Below are positions 7,477 to 15,413 of a stretch of DNA of 64,000 nt, one piece after another. The position numbers and the translations under genes were made by a program. Below the pieces are notes generated by a model. It was not told the DNA's origin, ran no database searches, and saw only the letters and a list, made by a program, of their open reading frames with translations. Each line of letters starts with the position of its first letter. The stretch's first letter is position 1. This stretch comes from APNM01 sp040361335 (lineage in GTDB: Bacteria > Pseudomonadota > Gammaproteobacteria > Nevskiales > Salinisphaeraceae), in assembly GCF_040361335.1 (NCBI RefSeq), contig NZ_APNM01000018.1:9659-73658 (forward strand), given 5' to 3'.

Positions 7477-8763
7477 ATGCGTTTCCATCCGTTGCTTGCC
7501 GCGGCCGGTCTCCTGTGCCTGGCCGCCGCGGCCCAGGCGGTCGAGCCGGAACGGCTGCCGCAACCGCTGACTCTGGACCGGGCCCTGCAATGGGCCACCG
7601 AATACAACCCGACCCTGCGCAGTGCCCGCATCGAGCTGCGCCGCCGCGAGGGCGTGCGCGAGCACGCCGACGTTGCGGTGCCCTCCAACCCCGAGCTCGA
7701 GCTGGAAAGCGCCGAGCGCGAAGCGCCGGACGGCACGACCACATCGGATATTGGTGTCCGCCTGTCCCAGGAATTCTGGATCGCGGGCCAGGGTGAGCTG
7801 CGCGAAGCCGCGGCCGAATCCCGGCTCGCCGGGGCGCGCGCCCAGCTCGACTTCCTGAGGGCCGCGGTCCGCGCGCGGGTGCGTGCGGCCTTCCTGCAGG
7901 CCCTGGTCGCCGATCGAGCGGTCGCCACGGCCGAGGCCGTGCTGGCGGTCAACCGCGACCTGGCGGCTTACGCCAGACGCCGGCTCGATGCCGGCAAGGC
8001 CAACCGGCTGGAGGCCAATACCGCGCGCATCGGCCTGGGTCGTGCCCGGGCCTTGCTGGCGCAGGCGCGGAATCGGCAGGTCCAGGTCCGCTTGCGGCTG
8101 GCCGAGTTGCTGGCCGTGGACCCATCCGAATCGCTGTCGTTGCAGGGCCGGCTGGCGCCGGCGCCGCTGCGGCTACCCGGCCGGAACCAGTTGCTGCAGC
8201 GTGCCGTGCGGCGGCGTGGCGACCTGGCGGCGGCGGCGAAAGAAGTCCACGCCGCGCAGGAGGAGCTCAAGCTAGCCCGCCGTCAGGTCGTGCCCAACCT
8301 GAAGGTGTTCGGCTTCTACAAAGAAGAGGAGAACGCCCAGGTGGCCGGTGGCGGCGTGGGCTTTGAGCTGCCGCTGCTGCACCGCTATGGCGGCGAGCGC
8401 AAGCAGGCCAGTGCCGAGCTGGACGCCGTCCTGCTGGCGCGAGATACGTTGCAACGCACGGTCCGCATTCAGGTGCTGTCCGCGCTGTCGGACTACCAGG
8501 CCGCACGCGAACGGGTCGCCGCCTTGACCGAGGAGGTCGTGGCCGCCGCCCGTCAGAACTTCGAGCTTACGCGCCGCGCCTTCGAGGCCGGTGAGCTGGG
8601 TGCGCCGGCCCTGACCGCCGCCCAGGACACCCTGATCAACACCCGCCGCGACTATCTCGATGCACTGGATGCGCTGGTGGTCGCGGGCACCGATCTGGAG
8701 CGCGCCACCGGCGGCCTCGTTGCGATGGACAACGCCGCCGCCCGGAGCGAAGCGTCCCGATGA
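7477..8763 (+). CDS. Outer-membrane efflux protein, TolC/CzcC family
   Basis: A 428-residue TolC-family channel subunit with an N-terminal signal peptide (cleavage near AQAVEPE). The two repeated long helical hairpins typical of outer-membrane efflux proteins are evident: the first contains YNPTLRSARIELRR and the second begins around RAVRRRGDLAAAAKEVH. It would form the outer-membrane duct of a three-part metal pump with the next two genes. The start ATG has a good ribosome site (GAGG, spacing about 7). Its stop overlaps an in-frame ATG of the next gene, showing tight coupling. Family-level identification is firm; the exact metal is not shown. Confidence 0.9.
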   Translation: MRFHPLLAAAGLLCLAAAAQAVEPERLPQPLTLDRALQWATEYNPTLRSARIELRRREGVREHADVAVPSNPELELESAEREAPDGTTTSDIGVRLSQEFWIAGQGELREAAAESRLAGARAQLDFLRAAVRARVRAAFLQALVADRAVATAEAVLAVNRDLAAYARRRLDAGKANRLEANTARIGLGRARALLAQARNRQVQVRLRLAELLAVDPSESLSLQGRLAPAPLRLPGRNQLLQRAVRRRGDLAAAAKEVHAAQEELKLARRQVVPNLKVFGFYKEEENAQVAGGGVGFELPLLHRYGGERKQASAELDAVLLARDTLQRTVRIQVLSALSDYQAARERVAALTEEVVAAARQNFELTRRAFEAGELGAPALTAAQDTLINTRRDYLDALDALVVAGTDLERATGGLVAMDNAAARSEASR

Positions 8764-8783
8764 ATCGACAGGAGACACCTATC

Positions 8784-10052
8784 ATGCCCCGCACGAACCG
8801 GATTTGCGCTTGGCTGCTGCTTGCCGCACTGGCACCGCTTGGCGCCTGTGGTCAGGACGCCGCCGCGCCGGCCCAATCGAAAGATCCGCGTCACACGACG
8901 GAAAAGGCCCGGCAAGGCGATCATGGCGGCCACGAGGAAAAAGGTCACGAGCCGGGCCGGGAGGAAAAGCAAGCTTCCCGCCAGGACCGCGTGCATCTCA
9001 CGAAGACGCAGCGCCAACGTCTTAGCCTGAAGATCGCATCGGCCGAGGCGGGCTCGACCGCCGCCCTCGTGCAGGCGCCGGCCACGGTGCGCTTCGACGC
9101 CGACCGGGTGGCCCGGGTCGGCCCCAGGCTGGAGGCCAAGGTGGTCGAGATCACCAAGGATCTGGGCGAGAAGGTCCGGGCCGGCGAGACCGTGGCGGTG
9201 CTCGACAGCGTGCAGCTCGGTCGCGCCAAGGCGGATTACCTGACCGCCGCCGCGCGTTACGAGTCGGCGCGGGCCGATTATCGGCGCGACCAAAAGCTGG
9301 CCGGGCGCCAGATCGTCAGCGAGGCCGAGCTGCTGGATTCCAGGGTGGGCTATCTGCAGGCCAAGGCCGAGCGCGATGCGGCCCGCGCCGAGCTGCGGCT
9401 GTACGGTCTCGACGAGTCGGCCATCGACGCCATCGCCGTCGGCGGCGAACAACCGCTGTCCCGGTACGAGCTCAGCGCGCCCATGGCCGGCGTCATCCAG
9501 CGCCGCGACGTGATGCCGGGGCAAACGGTGTCGGCCGATGAAACCCCGATCCACATTGTCAACAGTGAGCGGATGTGGGTCATGGTCGAGGTCGCCGAAA
9601 CCGATATGCCGCGTCTGGCGCCCGGCCAGCGGATGAAGCTGACCGTGCGGGCCCTGCCCGGCAGAACCTTCACCGGCAAGACCGACTGGGTCTCCCGGGA
9701 TCTGGACGAGCAATCGCGCACGGTGCGCGTACGCGCGATCGTACCCAACGGGGACGGCCTGCTGCGTGCGGGCATGTTCGGCACCGCGCGCATCCATACC
9801 GAGAGCGAACAACGCCTTGCCTTGGTGCCGGTGGACGCGGTGCAGACCGTCGACGGGCGGCAAGTGGTGTTCGTGCCCGGCCAGGAGCCCGGGGCGTTTC
9901 GCGCGATGCCGGTACGCACCGGCGCCGAGGCGGATGGACGGGTGGAGATCCTCGCCGGCGTCGAGCCCGGCGAGCGTCTGGTCGTGTCGGGCGCGTTCGA
10001 TCTGATGTCCGCCCTGACCGCCAGCGGCCGCAACGCGGCCCATGGCCACTGA
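8784..10052 (+). CDS. Periplasmic adaptor subunit of heavy-metal RND efflux pump (CzcB family)
   Basis: A 422-residue membrane-fusion lipoprotein. The chosen ATG follows GGAGA by eight bases and gives MPRTNRICAWLL with a lipobox ending LGAC; a start 24 bases upstream has no such site. After the lipid anchor comes a His/Glu-rich stretch (about residues 30-65) likely to bind metal, then the biotinyl-lipoyl-like and alpha-hairpin domains (RVGPRLEAKVVEI, AAARYESARADYRRD) and a beta-barrel. It bridges the inner-membrane RND protein and the TolC-like duct. It is translationally coupled to both neighbours, and the HxH-rich N-terminus fits a divalent-cation pump. Confidence 0.9.
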   Translation: MPRTNRICAWLLLAALAPLGACGQDAAAPAQSKDPRHTTEKARQGDHGGHEEKGHEPGREEKQASRQDRVHLTKTQRQRLSLKIASAEAGSTAALVQAPATVRFDADRVARVGPRLEAKVVEITKDLGEKVRAGETVAVLDSVQLGRAKADYLTAAARYESARADYRRDQKLAGRQIVSEAELLDSRVGYLQAKAERDAARAELRLYGLDESAIDAIAVGGEQPLSRYELSAPMAGVIQRRDVMPGQTVSADETPIHIVNSERMWVMVEVAETDMPRLAPGQRMKLTVRALPGRTFTGKTDWVSRDLDEQSRTVRVRAIVPNGDGLLRAGMFGTARIHTESEQRLALVPVDAVQTVDGRQVVFVPGQEPGAFRAMPVRTGAEADGRVEILAGVEPGERLVVSGAFDLMSALTASGRNAAHGH

Positions 10053-10073
10053 TCGGCGCGAGGAGCACAAAGC

Positions 10074-13000
10074 ATGATTGAAGGTCTGGTAAGACTCGCA
10101 CTCAACAATCGCCTGCTGACGCTGGTGGTCATAGCCGCCATTGCCGGCATCGGTGTCCTGTCCCTGAACCGCGTGCCGATCGATTCCTTCCCGGACGTCA
10201 CGCCGCCGATGGTGCAGGTGTTCACGTCCAGCCCCGGTCTGTCGCCGGTGGACGTCGAGACGCTGGTGTCCTACCCCGTATCGATCTCGATGTACGGATT
10301 GCCGGGGCTCGAACGGGTCCAGTCCACCTCCATCTTCGGGCTGTCGCGGGTCAATATCTACTTCGAGGACGGCACCGACATCTATTTCGCCCGGCGGCTG
10401 GTGATGGAGCGTCTGGCCAAGGCGCGCCGCGAGATTCCGCCGGGCCTGGGCGAGCCGCAGCTCGGCCCGATCACCACCGGCCTGGGCCGGGTCATGATGT
10501 ACACGGTGGAGAACGAGAAGGGGGCGAACCATTCCCTCATGGATCTGCGTGTGGCTCAGGACTGGATCGTCAAGCCGCAGTTGCGCACCGTGCCGGGGGT
10601 CACCGACGTGCTGTCCATCGGCGGCTTCGAGAAGCAGTACCAGGTCAAGCTGGATTCCAACGCGCTGGCCGCGCGCGACCTTACCGTGGCGGACGTGCGC
10701 CGGGCGTTGGCGGCCAACAATCGCAACGTCGGTGCCTCCTTCATCAACCGGGCCGGCGAGGAGTACATCATCCGCGGCTACGGCTGGGTCGATCCGGGCA
10801 AGAAGGGCCTGGATGACCTGCGCCATATCCAGGTCGCCGAGCAGGACGGCACCCCCGTCTACATCCGGGATATCGCCGAGGTCGCATTCGGGCCGGCGAT
10901 CCGGCGCGGCGCCTTGGTCGCCAACGGCGACGAGGCGGTCGGCGGCTTCGTGCTCAAGCTGATCTACACCAACACCCAGAAGCTGCTGGAGGCGGTGGAT
11001 AAGAAGGCTGAGGCTATCAACGAGGCTCTGCCCGAGGGCATGCGCCTGAACCAGTACTACTCGCAGTCGGACTTGGTCGAAAAGGCGGTGGGTACGGTCG
11101 AGTCCGCGCTGCTGGAAGGCGCGGTGCTGGTGCTGGTGTTTCTGTACCTGTTCCTGGGCAACCTGCGCTCCACGCTGATCGTGCTTGCCAGCCTGCCCTT
11201 GAGCGTGCTGATCGCCTTCATCGCCATGAACTACGTCGGCATGTCGGCCAACCTCATGAGCCTGGGCGGGCTCGCCATCGGCATCGGCATGATGGTGGAC
11301 GGCTCGGTGGTGATGATCGAGAACATCTTCCGTCACCTGGAGGAACGCGTCGACGAGGATATATCCATGCTGCGGCTGGTGAGCGAGGCCGCCCGGGAGG
11401 TGGCCCAGCCGATCACCTTCGCCATTGCCATCATCATCATCGTGTTCCTGCCGCTGTTCACCCTCCAGGGGGTCGAGGGCAAGATGTTCTCGCCGATGGC
11501 CTATACCATCTCCTTCGCACTTGTCGGCGCGTTGATCCTCTCCCTGACGCTGGTGCCGGTGCTCACATCGCTATTGTTCAAGAGGGACAGCGTGCACGGC
11601 GAGCCGCGGCTGGTGCGTTGGCTCAAGGCCGGCTACCGGCCGCTGCGCGATGCGGCGATCGAGGCACCGGCACTGGTGCTGGGCATCGCGGTGGTGCTAT
11701 TCGGAATCAGCCTGGCGATCTTTCCGGCCCTGGGCACCGAGTTCGTGCCCACCCTGCGCGAGGGCACCTTTCTGGTGCGCTCCACGCTGCCGCCCGGGGC
11801 CAATCTGAAGACCACCAATGAGTATGCCAAGCGCGTGCAGTCGGTGATGAACGAGTTCCCGGAAGTCACCGGCGTGTACGCTCGCGTCGGTCGTGCCGAG
11901 GTCGGCGGCGACCCGGAGCCGGTCAATGTGATCGCCTCCATGGTGACGCTCAAGCCGCTGGACGAATGGCAGAGCGGGCGCGACTACGAGGGATTGCAGT
12001 CGGCCTTGGCCGATCGCTTGAGCGCCGAGGTGCCGGGCCTGGCCAACAACGTCTCCCAGCCGATCCAGCTGCGCACCGACGAGCTGCTGTCCGGCGTGCT
12101 GGCGCAAGTGGTCGTGAGTGTCTACGGCGAGAATCTCGACAAACTTGCCAAGCTCGGTGGCCAGATCACGGGCATCGCCCGCGAGGTCCCCGGGGCGGTG
12201 GACGTGCGCATGCAGCAGCAGGGCGGCAAGCCCCAGGTCGTGGTGCGTCCGGACCGGGAGGCCTTGGCGCGCCACGGCATCCCGTTGGACGAGGTATTGG
12301 GCGTGGTCGAGGCCGGCATCGGCGGGGCCACGGTCGGCCAAGTGTTCGAGGGTATTCGACGCTTCGACATCTTCCTGCGTTTGCAGGAGACCGCGCGCGG
12401 TCAGGTGGATGCCATCCGCGATCTGCAGTTTCGCACCTCGGAGGGCGCGCTGATCCCGCTGTCGCGCGTGGCAGACGTGGAGGTCTATCGCGGGCCCAAG
12501 AAAATCTCCCGCGCCAAGGCCAGCCGCCGGTTGTTCGTGCAACTCAACGTCCGTGGCCGCGACATGGGTGGCGTCGTCAGCGAGCTCCAGACGCGGGTCA
12601 AGGAAGAGGTGGACCTGCCCGCCGGCTATTTCGTCGAGTACGGCGGCCAATTCGAGAACCAGCGGCGGGCCATGGCGCGGTTGTACATCGTGGTGCCCAT
12701 CACCCTGGCGCTGATCTTCCTGCTGCTGTTCATCGCCTTCTCCAGCTTCCGCTATGCGGCGCTGATCTATCTCAACGTGCCGTTCGCCATCACCGGCGGC
12801 ATCTTCGCCCTGTGGGCCTCGGGACTGTATCTATCGGTGGCCGGCGCGGTGGGGTTCATCGCCGTGTTCGGCGTGGCCGTGCTCAACGGCGTGGTGCTGG
12901 TGTCCTACATCAACCAGTTGCGCGATCAGGGCTTGAATCGTGACGAGGCCGTGCGCACCGGCGCCGAGCATCGTCTGCGCCCTGTGCTGATGACGGCTTC

Positions 13001-13178
13001 AGTGGCCATTCTCGGCCTGATCCCGCTCTTGCTGGCCGACGGCATCGGCGCCAATGTCCAGCGGCCGCTTGCGGCCGTGGTGGTCGGCGGCCTGGTGACT
13101 TCCACGCTGTTGACTCTGCTGGTGCTGCCGGCGGTCTATCGGTGGTTCGCGGAGCCGCGGCGCGAGGTCGAAATCTGA
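10074..13178 (+). CDS. Heavy-metal RND efflux transporter (CzcA/CusA family, HME type)
   Basis: A 1034-residue inner-membrane proton antiporter with 12 predicted membrane segments and two large periplasmic loops, the core of a CzcCBA-type pump. The fourth membrane segment reads GGLAIGIGMMVDGSVVMIEN. D409 and E416 match the conserved Asp408/Glu415 of CzcA, but the residue equivalent to CzcA Asp402 is not acidic. The classic Zn/Co/Cd subgroup (DFG-VDG-VEN) is therefore excluded; the motif is closer to CusA-like or other uncharacterised HME subgroups. Substrate is uncertain. A PII-like gene follows in the same operon. Confidence 0.92.
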   Translation: MIEGLVRLALNNRLLTLVVIAAIAGIGVLSLNRVPIDSFPDVTPPMVQVFTSSPGLSPVDVETLVSYPVSISMYGLPGLERVQSTSIFGLSRVNIYFEDGTDIYFARRLVMERLAKARREIPPGLGEPQLGPITTGLGRVMMYTVENEKGANHSLMDLRVAQDWIVKPQLRTVPGVTDVLSIGGFEKQYQVKLDSNALAARDLTVADVRRALAANNRNVGASFINRAGEEYIIRGYGWVDPGKKGLDDLRHIQVAEQDGTPVYIRDIAEVAFGPAIRRGALVANGDEAVGGFVLKLIYTNTQKLLEAVDKKAEAINEALPEGMRLNQYYSQSDLVEKAVGTVESALLEGAVLVLVFLYLFLGNLRSTLIVLASLPLSVLIAFIAMNYVGMSANLMSLGGLAIGIGMMVDGSVVMIENIFRHLEERVDEDISMLRLVSEAAREVAQPITFAIAIIIIVFLPLFTLQGVEGKMFSPMAYTISFALVGALILSLTLVPVLTSLLFKRDSVHGEPRLVRWLKAGYRPLRDAAIEAPALVLGIAVVLFGISLAIFPALGTEFVPTLREGTFLVRSTLPPGANLKTTNEYAKRVQSVMNEFPEVTGVYARVGRAEVGGDPEPVNVIASMVTLKPLDEWQSGRDYEGLQSALADRLSAEVPGLANNVSQPIQLRTDELLSGVLAQVVVSVYGENLDKLAKLGGQITGIAREVPGAVDVRMQQQGGKPQVVVRPDREALARHGIPLDEVLGVVEAGIGGATVGQVFEGIRRFDIFLRLQETARGQVDAIRDLQFRTSEGALIPLSRVADVEVYRGPKKISRAKASRRLFVQLNVRGRDMGGVVSELQTRVKEEVDLPAGYFVEYGGQFENQRRAMARLYIVVPITLALIFLLLFIAFSSFRYAALIYLNVPFAITGGIFALWASGLYLSVAGAVGFIAVFGVAVLNGVVLVSYINQLRDQGLNRDEAVRTGAEHRLRPVLMTASVAILGLIPLLLADGIGANVQRPLAAVVVGGLVTSTLLTLLVLPAVYRWFAEPRREVEI

Positions 13179-13196
13179 GGCAACAGAGGACGGATC

Positions 13197-13532
13197 ATGC
13201 AGGAAATCAAGGCATATGTCCGCGAGCCCATGCTGGACCACGTGGTCGACGCGCTGGCGGCGATTCCTGGTCTCCCGGGCATCGCCGTGGTGCATCTGCG
13301 CGAGTTCGGTCATGCCGTCGAGGATGGCCGCCTGGTCAAGACCGAGATGGCCAAGCTGGAGATCGACGTGCCGGACGAACTGATCGAGTCCGTGATCGAG
13401 ACCATCGTCGAGCACGCCCGAACCGGCGAGGGGCATCCCGGCGACGGTATGGTGTTCGTGTCCGAGCTGCGAGAGGCCGTCCGGATCGCGGATGGCACCC
13501 GCGGCGATGCCGCGTTGCGGCGCCGGGTCTGA
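13197..13532 (+). CDS. PII-like signal protein associated with RND metal pump
   Basis: A 111-residue ferredoxin-like fold protein of the PII superfamily. The N-terminus MQEIKAYVREPMLDHVVDAL and the C-terminal VSELREAVRIADGTRG are recognisable, while the T-loop region is short and lacks the uridylylation tyrosine of GlnB/GlnK. PII-like genes placed directly after HME-type RND genes are a recurrent but poorly characterised arrangement; the protein may sense metal or nucleotide and modulate the pump. It begins 18 bases after the transporter stop. The family call is good; the function is inference. Confidence 0.75.
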   Translation: MQEIKAYVREPMLDHVVDALAAIPGLPGIAVVHLREFGHAVEDGRLVKTEMAKLEIDVPDELIESVIETIVEHARTGEGHPGDGMVFVSELREAVRIADGTRGDAALRRRV

Positions 13533-13594
13533 CGGTCGGTGTTACTCCCGGCACGCCGGCGGCACCTGTGCTGGGATGATCGGGGGAGCGCGCC

Positions 13595-13942
13595 ATGACT
13601 CGTTTTTACCTCATGGGTATGGCCGTGGATGCGGCTGCGGTGTTGGCGGAGATCGCCGGGTGCTTCGCCTTCTGGGCCTGGCTGCGCCGGGGCGGGAGCG
13701 CCTGGCGGCTGTTGTTGCCGGGCCTGGCGTCCCAGGCGCTGTTTGCGTACCTGCTCACGCGCGTCGACGTGGGCTTCGCCAGTCGCATCCATGCCGCCTG
13801 CGGCGGCATCTTCATCGCCGCATCGCTGGCATGGCTGTGGCTGGCAGAGGGGCTGTGTCCGAATACTTGGGATCTGGCGGGCGCCGGCCTCGCGGTCCCC
13901 GGAACTCTGGTCATCCTGGCCAGCGCGCAAGTGTCGCGCTGA
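13595..13942 (+). CDS. YnfA (UPF0060) family membrane protein
   Basis: A 115-residue protein with four predicted membrane helices. It carries the family pattern EIAGCFAFWAWLRRGGSAW, then RIHAACGGIFIAASLAWLWLAEG and a DLAGAGLAVPGTLVIL finish. YnfA proteins resemble half-size small multidrug resistance pumps and may export cationic compounds. It lies 62 bp after the PII-like gene on the same strand, possibly in the same transcript. The family assignment is strong; its substrate is unknown. Confidence 0.85.
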   Translation: MTRFYLMGMAVDAAAVLAEIAGCFAFWAWLRRGGSAWRLLLPGLASQALFAYLLTRVDVGFASRIHAACGGIFIAASLAWLWLAEGLCPNTWDLAGAGLAVPGTLVILASAQVSR

Positions 13943-13990
13943 GCCGAGGTCGAGGCCGATCATCCGAAACACGACGGGTGCCCGAAAATC

Positions 13991-14629
13991 ATGGCAGGTG
14001 GCAATTACGACGGTCTCCGTCGGGAATACAACCGCGAGGCGGGGCGTTACGATCGGCGCTGGTCCGCCTACGTCGAGCGCACTACCGGCGAGACCCTGCG
14101 GCGTATGCCGGTCGCGGAGAACGACCGTATCCTGGATGTCGGCTGCGGCTCGGGCGTGCTGCTGCAGCGTCTGGCGCAAGGCACGCCCGGGGCCGCCCTG
14201 TCGGGGGTCGACCTGAGCGGGGCGATGCTCGCCGTCGCCCGGCGGCGGCTCGGGCCGGCGGTCGATCTGCGGTGCGCGGCGGCGGAGGAGCTGCCGTTCG
14301 CGGACGGGGCCTTCGACACCGTGGTCTCGGTGAGCATGTTCCACTTCATCCGCCGCCCCGAGGAGGCTCTGCGCGAGATGCGGCGGGTACTCGCGCCCGG
14401 CGGGCGGCTGGTCCTGACCGACTGGTGCGCCGATTACCTGGCCTGTCGTCTGCTCGACTGGTGGCTGCGCCGGGTCGACGACGGCCATTACCGGACTTAC
14501 GGTGCCGCCTCGCTGCGGGCGCTCCTGGCGCGCACGGGCTGGGCGGTGTCGCGGCTGGAACGCTATCGGATCGACTGGTTCTGGGGGCTGATGACGGTGA
14601 CCGCGATACCGGGGGAAAGTCCCTCGTAG
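13991..14629 (+). CDS. Class I SAM-dependent methyltransferase
   Basis: A 212-residue cytosolic methyltransferase of the Methyltransf_11/UbiE-like fold. Motif I is ILDVGCGSGVLL (near residue 50), motif II contains GVDLSGAML, and the post-motifs AEELPFADGAFDTVVS and MRRVLAPGGRLVLTDW are intact. The substrate cannot be told from sequence. Its position after metal-export genes could suggest a metal or metalloid substrate, but it lacks the cysteine pattern of ArsM-type arsenite methyltransferases, so I do not assign that. Confidence 0.85.
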   Translation: MAGGNYDGLRREYNREAGRYDRRWSAYVERTTGETLRRMPVAENDRILDVGCGSGVLLQRLAQGTPGAALSGVDLSGAMLAVARRRLGPAVDLRCAAAEELPFADGAFDTVVSVSMFHFIRRPEEALREMRRVLAPGGRLVLTDWCADYLACRLLDWWLRRVDDGHYRTYGAASLRALLARTGWAVSRLERYRIDWFWGLMTVTAIPGESPS

Positions 14630-14653
14630 GCGCTATCTCCTACAGTCACCTGT

Positions 14654-15295
14654 TCACGAGCGGCTGACTCTCCGCGGCGGGCCGGCGCCGGTCAGTGTGA
14701 GACGTGCCTGGCCCAGCACGCCGATGGCCGAGCGCAGGAACAGGGCGGCGATTGCCGCGCCCACGATCACGTCCGGCCAACGGCTGCCGGTCCCGGCCAC
14801 CAGCGCGGCGGCGACCAGGACCCCGCTGTTCGCCACGAGATCGTTGCGGGAGCAGACCCAGGCCGAGCGCATATTGACGTCGTCGCCGCGGTGGCGCGTG
14901 AGCAACACCAGACACAGGGTGTTGGCAAGCAGCGCCAGCAGGCCGACCGCTGCCATGATCCCGTACTGCGGCGTGTCGCCGGACCATGCCTTGGCGACGG
15001 CGTCGCCGAGCACCAGCAGGCCGAAGCCGAGCATGATCGTGCCCTTGAAGCCGGCGGATACTGCCTTCCAGCGGTCGCTGCGGGCCACCACGAACAGGCT
15101 GAGGCCGTACACCAGTGTGTCCCCGAGCATGTCCAGGGAGTCGCCCATCAGGGCGTTCGAGGCCGCCAGCCATCCGGCCGTGAACTCGACCAGGAACATG
15201 CTCGCGTTGATCGCCAGCACCGCCCAGAGCATGCGTGTCTGGCGTTCGCGCAACTCGGCGATATGTGCGTCGTCCTCGTCGCAGCAGGCGGACAT
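14654..15295 (-). CDS. Short cation diffusion facilitator (CDF) transporter
   Basis: A 213-residue membrane protein made of the CDF transmembrane domain only; it ends before the cytosolic metal-binding domain found in CzcD-like proteins. The second-helix metal site reads MGDSLDMLGD (D52, D55, D59) in place of the HxxxD of zinc-specific CDFs, and the fifth-helix counterpart is NDLVANSG. The N-terminus carries CCDEDDAH. A MerR-type promoter precedes it, nearly identical to the one in front of the DUF3703 gene 6.5 kb away, so both probably answer to the MerR regulator at 21970. It likely exports a divalent cation; specificity is unknown. Confidence 0.82.
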   Translation of the reverse strand: MSACCDEDDAHIAELRERQTRMLWAVLAINASMFLVEFTAGWLAASNALMGDSLDMLGDTLVYGLSLFVVARSDRWKAVSAGFKGTIMLGFGLLVLGDAVAKAWSGDTPQYGIMAAVGLLALLANTLCLVLLTRHRGDDVNMRSAWVCSRNDLVANSGVLVAAALVAGTGSRWPDVIVGAAIAALFLRSAIGVLGQARLTLTGAGPPRRVSRS

Positions 15296-15341
15296 GACGT
15301 GCTCCGGTTACCGAATCCCGACGGGATGTATGAGGTTGACG

Positions 15342-15372
15342 ATCGTAAAGGTTGCAGTCGCTACAAGGTAAA
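15342..15372 (-). promoter_or_regulatory. MerR-type promoter/operator of the short CDF gene
   Basis: Read on the minus strand: TTTACC, a 19-base spacer (TTGTAGCGACTGCAACCTT) and TACGAT. The overlong spacer carrying an inverted repeat is the signature of MerR-family promoters, where the activator realigns the -35 and -10 boxes. Fifteen of 19 spacer positions match the promoter at 21925-21955. Confidence 0.75.
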
Positions 15373-15413
15373 GCGAATAGCATCACGTCCCGGATTCCAT
15401 CCGGCCCGTCCGT

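Noticed and set aside
8652..11336. An 894-codon minus-strand frame antisense to the first czcB/czcA genes
   Set aside because: Repetitive His/Gln/Asp composition without domains; shadow of the RND operon.
13991..14629. Arsenite methyltransferase ArsM
   Set aside because: The protein lacks the ArsM cysteine pattern; only the general SAM-binding fold is supported.
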